Part shown: piece after piece, positions 14,132 through 26,500 of the stretch
Layout: each line of letters begins with the position of its first letter
Numbering within the stretch: position 1 is the first letter of the stretch
Assembly (NCBI GenBank): GCA_964036155.1
Contig: OZ038422.1
Coordinates: forward strand, 69,711,201 to 69,775,200
Length of the DNA stretch: 64,000 bases
Direction: 5' to 3'
Source: Diploscapter coronatus
Taxonomy: Eukaryota; Nematoda; Chromadorea; Rhabditida; Rhabditidae
Notes under the pieces: generated by a model
Database searches by the model: none
Told to the model about the DNA's origin: nothing
Seen by the model: the letters and a program-made list of their open reading frames with translations, nothing else
Program-made: the position numbers and the translations under genes

Positions 14132-16528
14132 ATGACAAAGGATCGTAGAAACAGCGTGAAGCATTGGGAAAATGAAGATGACGAGAAGGAAATGGAAAGG
14201 TTGAAGAGAAGTCAGAGGCAGAGGAGAAGGGCTTCAGAGTTTGTGAAGAATGAGGAGAAGAATGGAAACGCCAGGAGATCGTCGCAATTCGTACTGCCAC
14301 TCGCAATTGCCATAATTGTTAGTTTGAATTATTTCTAACTTGTTGAAACGATCAATTTTAGGCAGTCATTATTGCAGTTTACATCTCATATTCAAAGCAG
14401 GCGACGGATCAAAGAAAACCACAGCAACAAGCACAAAAGACTGTCAAGGAAGAAAAAATCGTGAAACAGGAGAAGAGAGCGCAGCCAGAAGAACAAGAGG
14501 AATATAATGTCGACATGAATAACCCTCACGTTAAATTGCTAATGGATAGTGTAAGTTACTCTACAAAGAAGCCTTCAGAAATATCAGCATTTACAAATTG
14601 AAGTATCCTTATAGTGAAAGGATCAGTCAAATCGGAGACGAATTTTGAAATTTTCCTTGTTAAGATTATTTTCGGCTTTTACTGGTGAATTTCAGTTCTT
14701 CAAAGACATTGCAAGAATTTGCAAGCCATTAAATAAGGAATGCTACATTGTTATGGACCGATATCGACAAGATACTGACGGAAAGTGAGAATGTTGATGA
14801 CATTATTAATCTGTTAGCAATTATATTTTAAGGTTTATAACTCATCGAATTCTAAAAGCCGAAAAATATCCGGGTCTCGTTCTATCGAGTGTCACTCTAA
14901 GGGTGTGTGTATAACTTCGCTGCAAAAATTTTATCAATGAAATATTTACCGTTCGGTTACGATTCAAAAATATGTGATTTATTGCAAATGAATGAAATTT
15001 TCGCAGCAAAAAGTATACACAATCGTATTTTGCAGCCGCCCAAAGGTATTGAATCAGATTATTAGCCATTCAGTTAAGCCAATATTGAAAATAACAGAAT
15101 TCGACGAAAACACCAGAAATTCGGCATTATGGTTCTTCAACAAGAAATCCATCGACTTTGCCTATATTCAACTTCACTTGGGATTACCGTTTGTGATGGA
15201 GTCATTGTCTTTCAAACCTAAACGTCAACAGACGGCACTACTTATCGGTAAGTAGCTTTGTTCTTCCTGAGGTTTTGTCAAGAAATGGAGATTTTTAATA
15301 TCATAGTTTAAAAAACAATAGAAAATGATCAAAATAGTCCGGAATAAAAATTAGCCACGAGCTTAATTTTGAATTGTACAATTTTCAGGAATGGCAGGAG
15401 GCTCGATGTCATCATTTTATGGAGAATATGCCAAAGATTTCAACCTACAAGTCACCGTGGTTGAATTCGACAGACTCATGGCAGAGGTCGGGGAGAAGTA
15501 TTTCGGCCATGAAGAAAGCGATCGGGTCAAAGTTATCATTGATGATGGAGCAAACTTCGCTAAAACTGCAAGAAGCGAAGGTAGAAATGAACGAATAAGA
15601 TGACTTTTGATCGTTTATTATTTTCATGTCGAACATATGATACGATAATTCTCGACGCTTGCGAAGACTATTCCCAATCAATTCCTTGTCCAGCCGATGT
15701 CTTCCGTGAACAAGAAACCATTCGGGATATGTCTGCTATTCTCTCAGATGACGGTGAATAATTCAATTCTTGACTATTATGACGATATGGATTTATAACG
15801 AAGTAGTGACGTGGAGAAACATGTCGCATTATAGGTAGAGAAGGCAATGCGTAGAGCCCTATTTTTTCACAGTACATGTTTAGCCCAATGTCGTGACTTT
15901 TAACTCTGCGACAAATCCAAGTTTCTAAATTCACCTAACAAAGGAACTTCGCGAGGTGTAACTCAATTTTCATCAAGAAATCGAGTTGCACTTCTCAAGG
16001 TATCCTTGTAAATTAGTCTTTAGGTCTGCTAACTGTTAATATTCTAACTCGAGAAAGTAGTGGTTATGAAGAAATGTTGCGCCAATTCGAAAACCACTTT
16101 GCCAGTTGCTTCCTCTTATCGTACCAACAAAGGGTATCGATAGGACCGAAAGAGGACAAGAAGGTTGCAATTTTTGCTCTATAATTTTATCCTTAGCGAA
16201 CTGACAACACAAAAAATCGTCCAAAATCCAATAATTCATTCTCAAATTCTTTCATTCAATCATAAAAAAACCTATCGTATTTGTGAGGTAACGAAAATGA
16301 AAAACTGAGATATGCTAATTTTTTGATTCTGGAGAATTTTTAGTCAGCTCTCTAAAGATAAGCGATATTTGAACCTTTTTTTAATCCCACAAATATCTAA
16401 TTCAGCTCTTGATCTGCTCTCATAGAGATGACTATAATTGGGCAAAACAAAAGGAAAAATTCGCCAAGAACGTGAAAACGGTCGATAAAAAGCTCAAGTT
16501 TGCACTATCGAATATCATAGAGGATTAG
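14132..16528 (+). CDS. membrane-anchored spermidine-synthase-like methyltransferase
   Basis: Class I SAM-dependent methyltransferase of the spermidine synthase-like/METTL13 C-terminal type; substrate not predictable. Exons: 14132-14317, 14362-14550, 14696-14784, 14833-14904, 15036-15247, 15389-15580, 15628-15753, 16024-16163, 16406-16528. The N-terminus is highly charged and basic, followed by one hydrophobic segment at about residues 55-70 (FVLPLAIAIIAVIIAVYISY), so it is probably a type II membrane protein. The SAM site is LLIGMAGGSMSSFYGEY (exons 5-6), then VTVVEFDRLM (acidic end of strand 2), IIDDGANF and YDTIILDACED (strand 4). Strand 5 is LLTVNILTRES. The intron between 15580 and 15628 lacks an AG acceptor, yet the frame and family conservation on both sides demand that junction (see findings). 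Exon 4 uses GT|GTGTGT. AATAAA at 16617-16622. Confidence 0.82.
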
Positions 16529-17248
16529 TAATGTTTGTTATAGGGATTTTTTCTTTCTAAATTTATTTCTTTGTTATATTCATCAGGGTAATGACCGGAC
16601 TGAATTAGATCTTTAGAATAAAGTTATGTTCATTTTTGAAATTTTGTTTGTAATTCAAAAATACAAAATGTCTGAATTTGGTAACACGAAGCACATAATC
16701 TTCAACGAAATCTGTTTATAGCTGGGTGGACAAAATCTTAGAGCAGCATGGGGAGAAGAGAGAGAGAGAGAGCGTAAGAAGCATAAGAAGGAGTCTCTGC
16801 CCTGCTTGTCTGCCACTCTGCTGCTCCATCGAGCATTCTTCAACACAATTATGCCCCCTCCTTTTCAGCTTTCTTTTTCCTCTCCTCTGCCTCACCCCTT
16901 CCCTCCCTTTTCAAGCTCCAACTTCCATATTCTCAGTTTCGTTCACACTTTCAGCCTTTTTCCAAACCAAGTGGAAAGCATCCGATAACTCTGTCTGCTT
17001 CTCTGTTCCCCTGTTCTCTTCACGTCGATGCGTGCGAATTTCCCTCTGTCAATCCTCCTTCTTTTCTGCCTTCCCTCCTCTTCTTTCACTTCTCCATCCA
17101 TCTCCAACTCTCGTTTTTTACTTTTTTATCCTCTCATTTTGCGGCTTCGGCTTCGTTTTCCGTGAGTTTCAAATTCCCTCGTCCTATCGATTTTTCAATT
17201 TCAAGGTGTTTTTGCGTCGTTCCCGTTTCTGTCTGCGACATTTCTTCG
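16529..17248. other. intergenic, pyrimidine-rich 5' flank of the Ly6 gene
   Basis: Holds the poly(A) signal of the methyltransferase, a GA run at about 16758-16775, then 400 bp of CT-rich sequence. A 194-codon frame starting at 16726 passes through but is low-complexity (S, F, L, P, C) and does not splice into the next gene in frame; I treat it as a 5' flank or UTR. Confidence 0.5.
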
Positions 17249-19145
17249 ATGACCCACTCAATAGCTCTATTTGCATTTCTAAATTTTATTCTCAAAGTGG
17301 TGTCTGGTAAGTTGCATTCTATCCTACTGATAAATTTAAAATTTACAATTCACGTCCAGTGCCATTGATCTCCGCAATTCATACATAATCAATCACGATT
17401 TTATAGTCGAAAACCAAGAATAATGTGTAAATAGGTAAAATGGCAAATGGTATAGCGTATTGAAGAAGGTACCTGCTAAGTTAGGTATTTCGAAAGAGCT
17501 TGCTGGGAATAAGAATATCGATTCTTCATATGGAGCGACGCTATTTCACCTGCATAAGATTGGAATAAGAGTTGCACGAGGGTGCTAAACAGAGACGAGA
17601 TGGAATTCCGATTCCGGTTACACCATTTTAAATATCAATTCCATATCACCCGTTGCTAAAATCGCAATTGCTACTTCACTGCGCTCGATAAACAAATCTC
17701 GTAAATTATTGCAAATTGAAAATCACGAGGAATTTAGGTTCAAGGCTGAAGTTAAATTAGAACAATCCATCCTAAAACACTTATTTTAAAAAATCAGATA
17801 AATTCTTGGTATTTTTAGATAAATGCTACAGCTGTTCATCGCCCCAGATTTACATGAAATGGGTAAGATATTTAGTGATGGACGTCTCAATATTATTTAA
17901 ATTTTAGCCGAAAGATGAAGAGACGAACGAACTTCAATATCTTCAAGTCTTTCCCTACTTCTCCAATGAAACGTGTGATCAGGTAATTTATTCGAATTCC
18001 GTAAAGACATCATTCTCTCAAAAATTTAATTTGTCGATTAGTTTTAGAAAAATGATTGGCAAGTTTTAGGTTCGTGACTTGTTGCCAGTAGTGGATTGCC
18101 CTAATAGCGTCTGCATCAAAGCTGTTATCAAAGATGCTCCTGTGAAACGAGAAGTCTGCTGTAAGTGCTCCTGTTCCGATTTCACTATTTTATTCTGATG
18201 GACTTCTAATTCTCATTTCATTGCAATGCATCATCAGCATCTCCATACATGCATTATCTATGTTCGCTTCGCTGCATCTTTTATCTCTATTTTCTTCCTT
18301 TATCCTCCAGCTCTCATTCGCTTCATCAGAATAGGAAATTTAACAAAAGGTGAGGCCCTGAATCGATTCCCAAAATGTTAGAACATCTAGGATTTTGCTG
18401 GGAATAGAGAGACATGGTAAAATAGTGTATTCTAATGTCAATTCTCTCAACAAACTTGAAAATTTCAATTATTCAGCCACATGACATTTCAAAATCTTAG
18501 TCCCTTGTATAATTAACCAATTTACTATGACTATCATTTGCAAAATTCACTCGTTTTTCTTAGTTTACTCATTGCTTACACACTCCCTAGCTTCAAAGCC
18601 TGTGAACCTTACAGGGAGCCCAAAGTTCTCTAATTTTCAACTAAAAGAAGGATTCCCAATATCATAATTTAAAATTTATTGTTCAGTGGAAGGCGCTGCA
18701 ATCGTGCGAGACTGTTGGTCACGCGTAATGCTACCAAATGCACCTAAAATGCCCTATTCGAAGCATAACATGGTAAGTAAATGTTGTCCGTAGTTCATAA
18801 ATATTAGAGAAAAACAAGTTAACCAGAATCATGAATTTTCCCTAGTTCTCGTCACTAACATCATTTTACTTCGCAGATTGCATATTTTATGAGGTAAAAT
18901 CACTTACTGATGAGATAGTTTCTTGAAAATCAATAACATTTACAGTAATTCGACGAAGATAATAAATTGGAATTAATCAAAGAAAAGGATTTTAGATCCG
19001 ACTAGCAGAAAATACAGAGACGTCAGAAACTATAGGCTACGTTTACACTTGCGAAGGTTTTTTGTGTAATAATTCACCTAGTCGGCTATTTTCGCTCTTA
19101 ATTTTCACAATATCTGTATTTGTGCATTTCCTATTGAGTTTCTAA
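17249..19145 (+). CDS. Ly6/uPAR-type GPI-anchored protein
   Basis: Small extracellular three-finger protein, probably GPI-linked; relatives in nematodes (ODR-2/HOT group, quiver-like proteins) modulate neuronal receptors and channels. Exons: 17249-17306, 17819-17862, 17908-17982, 18070-18160, 18687-18772, 18996-19145, all phases compatible, 168 codons including stop. Residues 1-20 form a signal peptide (MTHSIALFAFLNFILKVVSG). The mature part opens with DKCYSCSS, has further cysteines at NETCDQ, VVDCPNSVCI, KREVC and RDCW, and closes with YTCEGFLCNNS, the usual CxxxxCN ending. A hydrophobic C-terminus follows (LFSLLIFTISVFVHFLLSF) as a GPI signal. A start at 17162 in the same frame would put the signal peptide internally, so 17249 is preferred. 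Confidence 0.85.
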
Positions 19146-20532
19146 ATAATTTTATCTTAACCTTACTGAAATTACTAAAACCAAAATCTTTAAAAAAAAA
19201 AACGGGTTATCAGACGAGATCTCCAATATTCTGTACAACAATTCTGTATTTGGACTCAAACTTTCGAAGGTATCATACGGGTCTATTGCATAAAAATCTA
19301 ATTTCTGTATGTAATAGTCCTGTTCAATAGAAGAATAAATAGTTTTAAATAAAAATATTTTTTTAAAAAAATGAAGAATACGCCCATTTTGCAGAATTGA
19401 AATAATCAATTATTGTTGTAATGCAATAATTGTTAAATCAGATTCTGACAATAGTGAATTCCATCTCTAGAGATCGGAAAGCACAATGAAGTTTTATCAT
19501 GCAAAGTTAGCATAATACAGCATATCAGTTGGTTACGCTCCTCATTTTACACACTAATTACCATTTTTATAATTGATGATAAAAAATAATGGTAAATATC
19601 TTTAGCCTCTAAAACTGACAAGTCCCAAACTTATTAAACATGGTGTCAATATTCAGTTATCGTACAATTAAACTAGACAAGTTTAACTGGTTTTTGTTAA
19701 AATAGCCAAATATACCGCATCGATTCATTCTATCCATGAAAGACTAGCGAAATTTCAACTTAACATAACCTTCGCCTATTCCAATTATATTTAACACAAC
19801 AGTTTTGAAAATGTATCATTTTCTGAAAACAAGAAACTTATCTGCACTGATGATTAGTTCTGAATAGAACGTTTTTCACCAAATTTTAGAGATCTCCATC
19901 ATGAATAAACTGTTCATTTAAAAAAAAAACTTGCATTTCCGTTTAGGCATGAAATATTCAAAATTGTACAAATTTTAAAGATATTCCATTGATTAGTGTC
20001 TAACTAATTGTGATCGTATTTTCAAATAAAAGTACCATTAATTCTCTATTATTCACAGTAATTTCAATAATCTTGAATGTACACATAAAGTCCATAAGCA
20101 ACAAGAACATCGTAGATAATTACTGAAAAAGAAAAGATCACAAAATTATGAACTCAAGAAATCGGAATAAAATGATGAAACTCTTTCGATTGATCACAAA
20201 ACTGAAGAAAGCAGCATATTGAATTGATAAAAATGAGAAAAATACTTGTTCCGAAAAAAATGATTAACAGGGCTGTTCGGAATTTTGATTCCGAGTCATT
20301 TTGGTTTGAATTTTTCAAAATCAAAACTCCGAACAGTCCTGATGATTGGTCATTTCAATAAAACATGAATTCAACACAAGTTGATTATGATAAAGGGAAT
20401 TCTCAGATAAAAAAAATCAATAAAACAAACGAAACAATAAATTCGACACTGAATGAATGATGTAATGAAGTCGGTTGAAAGATAGGTAATGAGTAAACTT
20501 AACGAAAAAAGAAATGATTGAACAACTCACGG
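19146..20532. other. intergenic, convergent ends of Ly6 gene and cohesin gene
   Basis: AT-rich, without supported genes. Contains a small foldback element at 20268-20342 and several poly-A/T tracts. The 85-codon minus frame at 19152-19409 is AT-rich with no domain and no splice partner. Confidence 0.5.
20268..20342. mobile_element. short palindromic foldback element
   Basis: CAGGGCTGTTCGGAATTTTG at the left is mirrored by CAAAACTCCGAACAGTCCTG at the right, with about 35 bp between. The same CAGGGCTGT end occurs near 35240 and 63543, which suggests a family. Confidence 0.7.
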
Positions 20533-23500
20533 TTAGATCTCGTTAAGAGGAGCATCGCTGAGAATAATTCTGAGACGATCGGCAGTAGGTGGAGTGAGGC
20601 GGCGGGTTGGTGGCTGCGGCTGCTAAATCAATATGTGGATCATTTGAAATGAAATTCCAAGACAATATGTTTCTGAATTGAAACATTTAATAAAAAAAAG
20701 CCTAAATAGTATTTAAGAAAGAATATTTTCTTCCCAAAAGATAGGAAAGAAATCTCGATTTCAAAGAAAACATAAATTCGAGTTATTATTTCACTCTTTC
20801 AGAATTTATCTTCAACATTAGGCAGAAAGTTATTAATTTGGTAGAAGATAAACCTCTACAATCATTTTTAATTAAAACTTGAAAATTACATCTCAGAATG
20901 AGATGTGCAAAAGTCCATAACGTAAGAATAATGTGGAATTACCTGTGCCTGATCGCCATCTCCACGTTTCTGCAGCTGTCTGCGAGCTTCACGGTCTTTA
21001 GCCTTTCCCTGTCGGGAAGGACGACGAGGAGTTATTAAAGGGGCGGCGAGAGGTTTGTGCGACTCGTCAGAAGATGAATTCGATTGGCGACGCTGAAATA
21101 TGCGAGCTGCAAACTATTCTTAAAATGGCAAAACAATTCTGACCTACCTATGCTAGAGTTTCGCAGGAGTTTTTGAATAATGCATTTTATTTGAAATTCC
21201 TATTTTTAATCTCCACTATCGCCTTAGATATTTTAAAAATATAATTGTCACTTTATGTCCTCTCCATCCAACATTTTAGAAAAATAATTTTCCTTAGAAA
21301 ATTTAGATATTTTTTTTGTTTAAATTAGGTATTTCTCAAAATTTGATGTGCGTAGCTATTTTCATAAGAAAAATGAATATCATGAAATTTTCTCGAATGA
21401 AAAATCGAAGTAAAATAAGGATGTTTGCCAACCTGATGTCTGTGAAGATGTGCAGGAGTAGTTGTAGACACATCGCTGGGAGAGTGACTGGATCCAATCG
21501 AGTCAGAAACATAGCCGCCATCCTCTGAGTTGTCCTCCATCGAATCCAGCAAATTGAATGTCGGAGGAGCCTCAAATTCATTAATGATTTTTCGTTAGAA
21601 ATTATTTATCAACTGCATAGTGATTAGTTATGCATATGGATTAGAAACTATGAAAAGCCTGCAAGATATCAAGTTTCCGGTTGCGAGTACTTTCTTACCA
21701 AAACAAACAGTCGAGAAGAAGAAAGAAAAGTGGATAACTAGTGTGATAACAAAGTCGTCATTTCAGTTCTTTAGTAGCAATATGCTCGTAGTCCAAATTT
21801 TTAAAGCTTTTTTTTTTTTAAACAATGAAGTCTCACCAATCTAGTAAAGTTGTGATTGATGACGACTTGGACAGTGGACGAAATGTTTCCGATGTCGCCC
21901 GTATTGCTGATCCGGAAATTGGCAGCGGCCTCCTCGATGACCTTCTCTTTGTGCGAAATCACGATAAACTGCTTCTCACTGCATATCGTCCGGATGTACG
22001 ACAGCAACTGCACAATTAGAACTCGGATTTTGTAGATGATTTTTTTTCGTAAATATCGATATTTTCTAATCATAATCTGGTGGTTGAAGATCCTAGTATT
22101 TTAGATCTCCGAACAAGCTATTCTATAAAAATTGTTCGATTTGAAATTACGAAATAAGAAATGAGTTTTTCGACTAGACCAACCTTGCCAACATTGGTGT
22201 TGTCGAAAGAGGCATCGATTTCATCGAGTACGATGAATGGCGAGGACTTCGTGGCCTGCATCGCCAGCAGCAGGGCCAAGGAAATCACCGCTTTCTCGGC
22301 TAAAATTTTGCGTATTGTCAGAATTGGCTGCGAAAATATGGGAATATTTCTGTGCATTTATTTGAAAAATCTCCTCCGCAGCATAATGTGACCTCGTGAG
22401 AAATTCAAAAATGAAAACTAGCAACCATTGAAAAGTAAGACTCATAGTAAACTAGATATTTTTGTGCAATGATTACAGATTACAAGTATTTCTTCAAAAT
22501 ATTGTTAATAATTCAACTATGCTATCACCTCCAGAGAGCTGTTCGACAGACATCCATCGTTTTCCAGGCGGAACAACACCCAAATGGACGACTCCATCGC
22601 CTTCCCTGTCGTGGAAGGACACTCCCGACAACATCGATGCACTCGCGCTCGAGGACATCGTCAGCAGCTGCAATAGAGAATGTGAGCACCAAGTCTCCTA
22701 GCTTATTATTATTCTTTTAAGCAATCATAAAGAGTGCGCATTATAAACGAGGAAAATACCTACCTTGTAAGTACGATCGAGCTTCCTGCTGACAGCGTTG
22801 AAGTAGTCGTCGAACATCTTCTGTCTTTCCGCTTTCAGCTGAATATTTTTATCGTTTCGAAAAGAAAAAGTTCTAATTTGCAAACTATGGCTTCAAATAA
22901 AAGATGTTCGATATTGAATTTAGAGATGAAAGAAGAAAATTTTGGATAGAATGTTTTTTTCTAATTTCTCTAGAAAATAATAAATTCATCCTTTAATTTT
23001 ACAAAAATTTCCTCGGCACAAAATATATTACCCTCTTGGACTTCATGTCAGCTTCAACCAACTCATCCAGTGCCTTTTTGTATATCGCATCTGCCTCTTT
23101 CTTCGCTTTCATTGCCTCTTTCCATCTGAAGGCAAATATTCAGATGAATTTTCATAGATCAGTATTATAATCAAAGCAAAATACTGAAAACAGCTAAATT
23201 CTTTTTTATAAGCATTAAACTATGCTATAATTTCATTTCAAACAGTTATAATCTCATTCTAAACTCACTCCTTCTTAGCGTGTTCGACAGTCATCGTGGC
23301 TCCAAACCTGTCGATTTTGTTCCTTGCCTCAACCAGTCGGTCTTCCATTTCCTGCAGCTTCTTCTGCACTTTCTTCTCATTGTTCATGTCCATTGCCTAC
23401 AACTCATCTAATTTTACATAATTATAGACAAAGTTGTTCGATCAAACATTATTTATACATAAGAAAATGTACCTGGTAGGTTTCATCGAGCTGGTCGTAG

Positions 23501-26500
23501 TCAGGATGCAGAGGCGCATAGGTATTCACGATCTCCTCGACCACACTCTTGTCCACTTCCGTGTCAGAAGTCGCCTGACTCAGAATCTCTGAAAAATAAA
23601 AACAGAAATGTTACCAAGTCTTATTTTACATAGCAAAACTGACGAAAACTCCTTATGGGTGTCTTCCAATTCAAAACAACAAACCTGAATAATTAGCCGA
23701 GATGTCGACGAAGCCACCCTGTGACAGAGGCAGATCGAGTCCATCCAACTTGCTCAGATGAATCAGCTGAGACCTCTCGAAGGACAGCGACGTATTCTCG
23801 TCCTTCGCGCGCTCCTTCTTCCTCTCTGCAGTCATCTTGTCGCTTTGCAGCTTCTCAAGTCAAATCTTTGATACGCAGCATGGATATAATTTTTTTTTTA
23901 AAATACGGACTATCAAAAATATACTTCCCTCTATCTTCACGCATTTCGAAAATGTACCTGCGTTCTCTACCTATAGCCATATTTGAATTTTGGAAGCATG
24001 TGGCTTTTATAAGAAGTAAATCATTTTTCAACCTGTCGACTCTTCTTGCAGACAGCAATTTCGGCATTGTATTTGTCGATATCCTCCTCATGTTCCCCGA
24101 TCAGTTTCTTCATTTTCTTCACCTCTTCTTCCATCGCCTTTCGTTTTTTCACCTCCTCATCCTTTTTCTTCTCTAGCTTCGTCAATTTGGCATGTTTCTC
24201 TTTCAGCTGAAAAAAAAAATGAGAATCGTTCGAAAACTAATGAAAGTGTTTGTTATATTTTAGCACTAAGCAATAGACGATATTTAGGACATACTTAACG
24301 AGTTTATAGTAAAGCAGAAAATGATTCGTGTATGCAATGATTGTAATCAAGACTAACCACTTTCCCAATCGTATCGATCTTCTTCTGCAGATTCTTTGCC
24401 GATTCTTTCGCCAGTTTCAACTCTGCCTTGTAATTCGTCATCTGTGCTTCGAGTCGATTGTGCTCGTCTTCGCAGCTCGTCATCATAAGCAAATAGCCGT
24501 CCTGAAAATGTTGCAGCATGAATAAATGACTTCTCGTAGTGCATATTTTGAGACGAACATTTTCCTATCAGACTCGATCCCTACCCATAATGGAATTCCC
24601 GAGACCTGTGTCTTTTCTCAAGTGTGTGTCAGTGTCCCTGTATCAAATACGAAAAGCCGATCAAATAATATCAGTGATAACAACGTTAAAACTATTGCGA
24701 AAACGTCACTCACCTATACTTTATGAAAAGTAAACAATCGACGTTCTTATTCAAATTATTCTATGCGTAATTTAAATAAATTTCCTCTTATTTGAAGAAA
24801 TCTATCTTCTTTGCGGTAAAATTGAACAACGAACTTGAGTATTACAAGCTCATCATTGAATACAAAAAGTCAATTTGTACCTGATATTGCCTGATGCAGT
24901 TGAGACCGTGCTTCTGGCAGAATTGTTCGAAAATCTGCAATATAATTTCATTTTTCTTCTCCATCAAATTTATTAACAAACCTGATCCTGCTTCTCAGCG
25001 ATTTTCTTGTTGTTAGCAGTGAGACCCTTTCTGACTTTGTCTGCCTCTTCTTTCGCCTTTTCCAAACTATTCTAAAACTTAAAATTTAACACAAGTTTGA
25101 AAATAAACCTAAATATGATGCTGATTTGTTTTCTTTCCTATTTGTCATCACAATATTATAAAATTGAAATTCCAATCGTAACGACTACTAACCCTTGCAG
25201 TCAGGATGTTCTTTCCCGCCTCTCTCAGTTCGTCTTCCATCTTCTGTTTATCTTCCTTCAACCCATCGATGGCTTTCTCCAGGTTCTCGAGACGTTTTCT
25301 TTCTGCTTGAATGGTGGCACTGAAAATATCCATCAATGACAGAATTGATCATTTTATAAGTAAACGAATGAATAAAAATTGATTCAATGGTTTCAAAATA
25401 GCTGCTTACTTCAGTCTAGGCAGCTCCATCTCGATGTCCCGCATGTCTCTGCGCAGCTTCGACACATCGACTTCCAATTCTGCCTTCTTCGATCGTTTCT
25501 GTCTGAATATCAATAATTCGAGCGTGAATCAAGAATTGTCGAATGAATTATATAATGGCAAAGCGTAAAATATGAGAATTTTCTGGCTTTTCGTATTCAT
25601 TCGAATTGTTCGAAGTTATTCTCCATAATATAGCCTCAATACAAGTGTATCTTATTCGAATTTTGAATTTACGCCTTTACCATTTCCACTCTAACAACAA
25701 ACGCATTGATTTTGAAAAGAAATAATAGCTTACTCTATGTCCTTGTCACTGATTTGCCTCATTCTGGACTCCAGATCCCTTCTGCCGCCCTTGATCATTC
25801 CATTTCTCGAGTACATAGTTCCGTTCAGACAGACTGCATTGTATCTGAAAGCGCGTTAATTGAAATTCATATCGGTTATTTGAAATATTCTTTCTGAAGA
25901 AACATGAAGATCGCAAACCTCTTTCCATTAGCCATGAGCTGTCCGATAGAGAGTCGTCTGGCATCGTTTTCATCGTCCACGAACACATTCAGGCCACAGA
26001 TGTGATGCAACACGCCTTTGATCTTCGAGTCTATCTGCAGTAATAAATTATTGACAATGATTATCAACTGTCAAAAACATCAACGTTAATAAGTTCTGCG
26101 TTTCAATCAAGGACTAAAATCAATGGTGATAAATTTAAAGAAGTCTTAAATTTTTCCAAATTTTGAAAATGGAAATCTAGACGTCGGAAAAAGCAGTTAC
26201 CTTATCGAGATTGAGTAAATCGTAGACAGGACAAATTTCATTGGGTCGTTTGCCGAGAGCTGCAACCATTGCCCTCAGTTGATTCAAGGAAGGAGTGACG
26301 TTCCCTACGGCCACAGGAATGAAGGTCTCTCGGTCGAAACGATTTTTCTGAAATAAAATATTTAAAGAATAATCTGACTTCACACAACATACCTAAGGAG
26401 AATTTGAGAGGGGAACGACGTGAATTGATACAAGAAAAGAAGTTGAAAGATTCAAGAGTTCCTTTAAAATTCACTTACTGTGAGATATTTGATGGCCTCT

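Noticed and set aside
16726..17310. 194-codon plus-strand frame upstream of the Ly6 gene
   Set aside because: Compositionally driven by CT-rich DNA (S, F, L, P, C), no domain, and not in frame with the Ly6 exons.
18877..18893. Possible 17-bp exon in the Ly6 gene (AG...GTAAAA)
   Set aside because: Including it shifts the frame and stops before the conserved CEGFLCNNS ending; skipping it joins phase 0 to phase 0.
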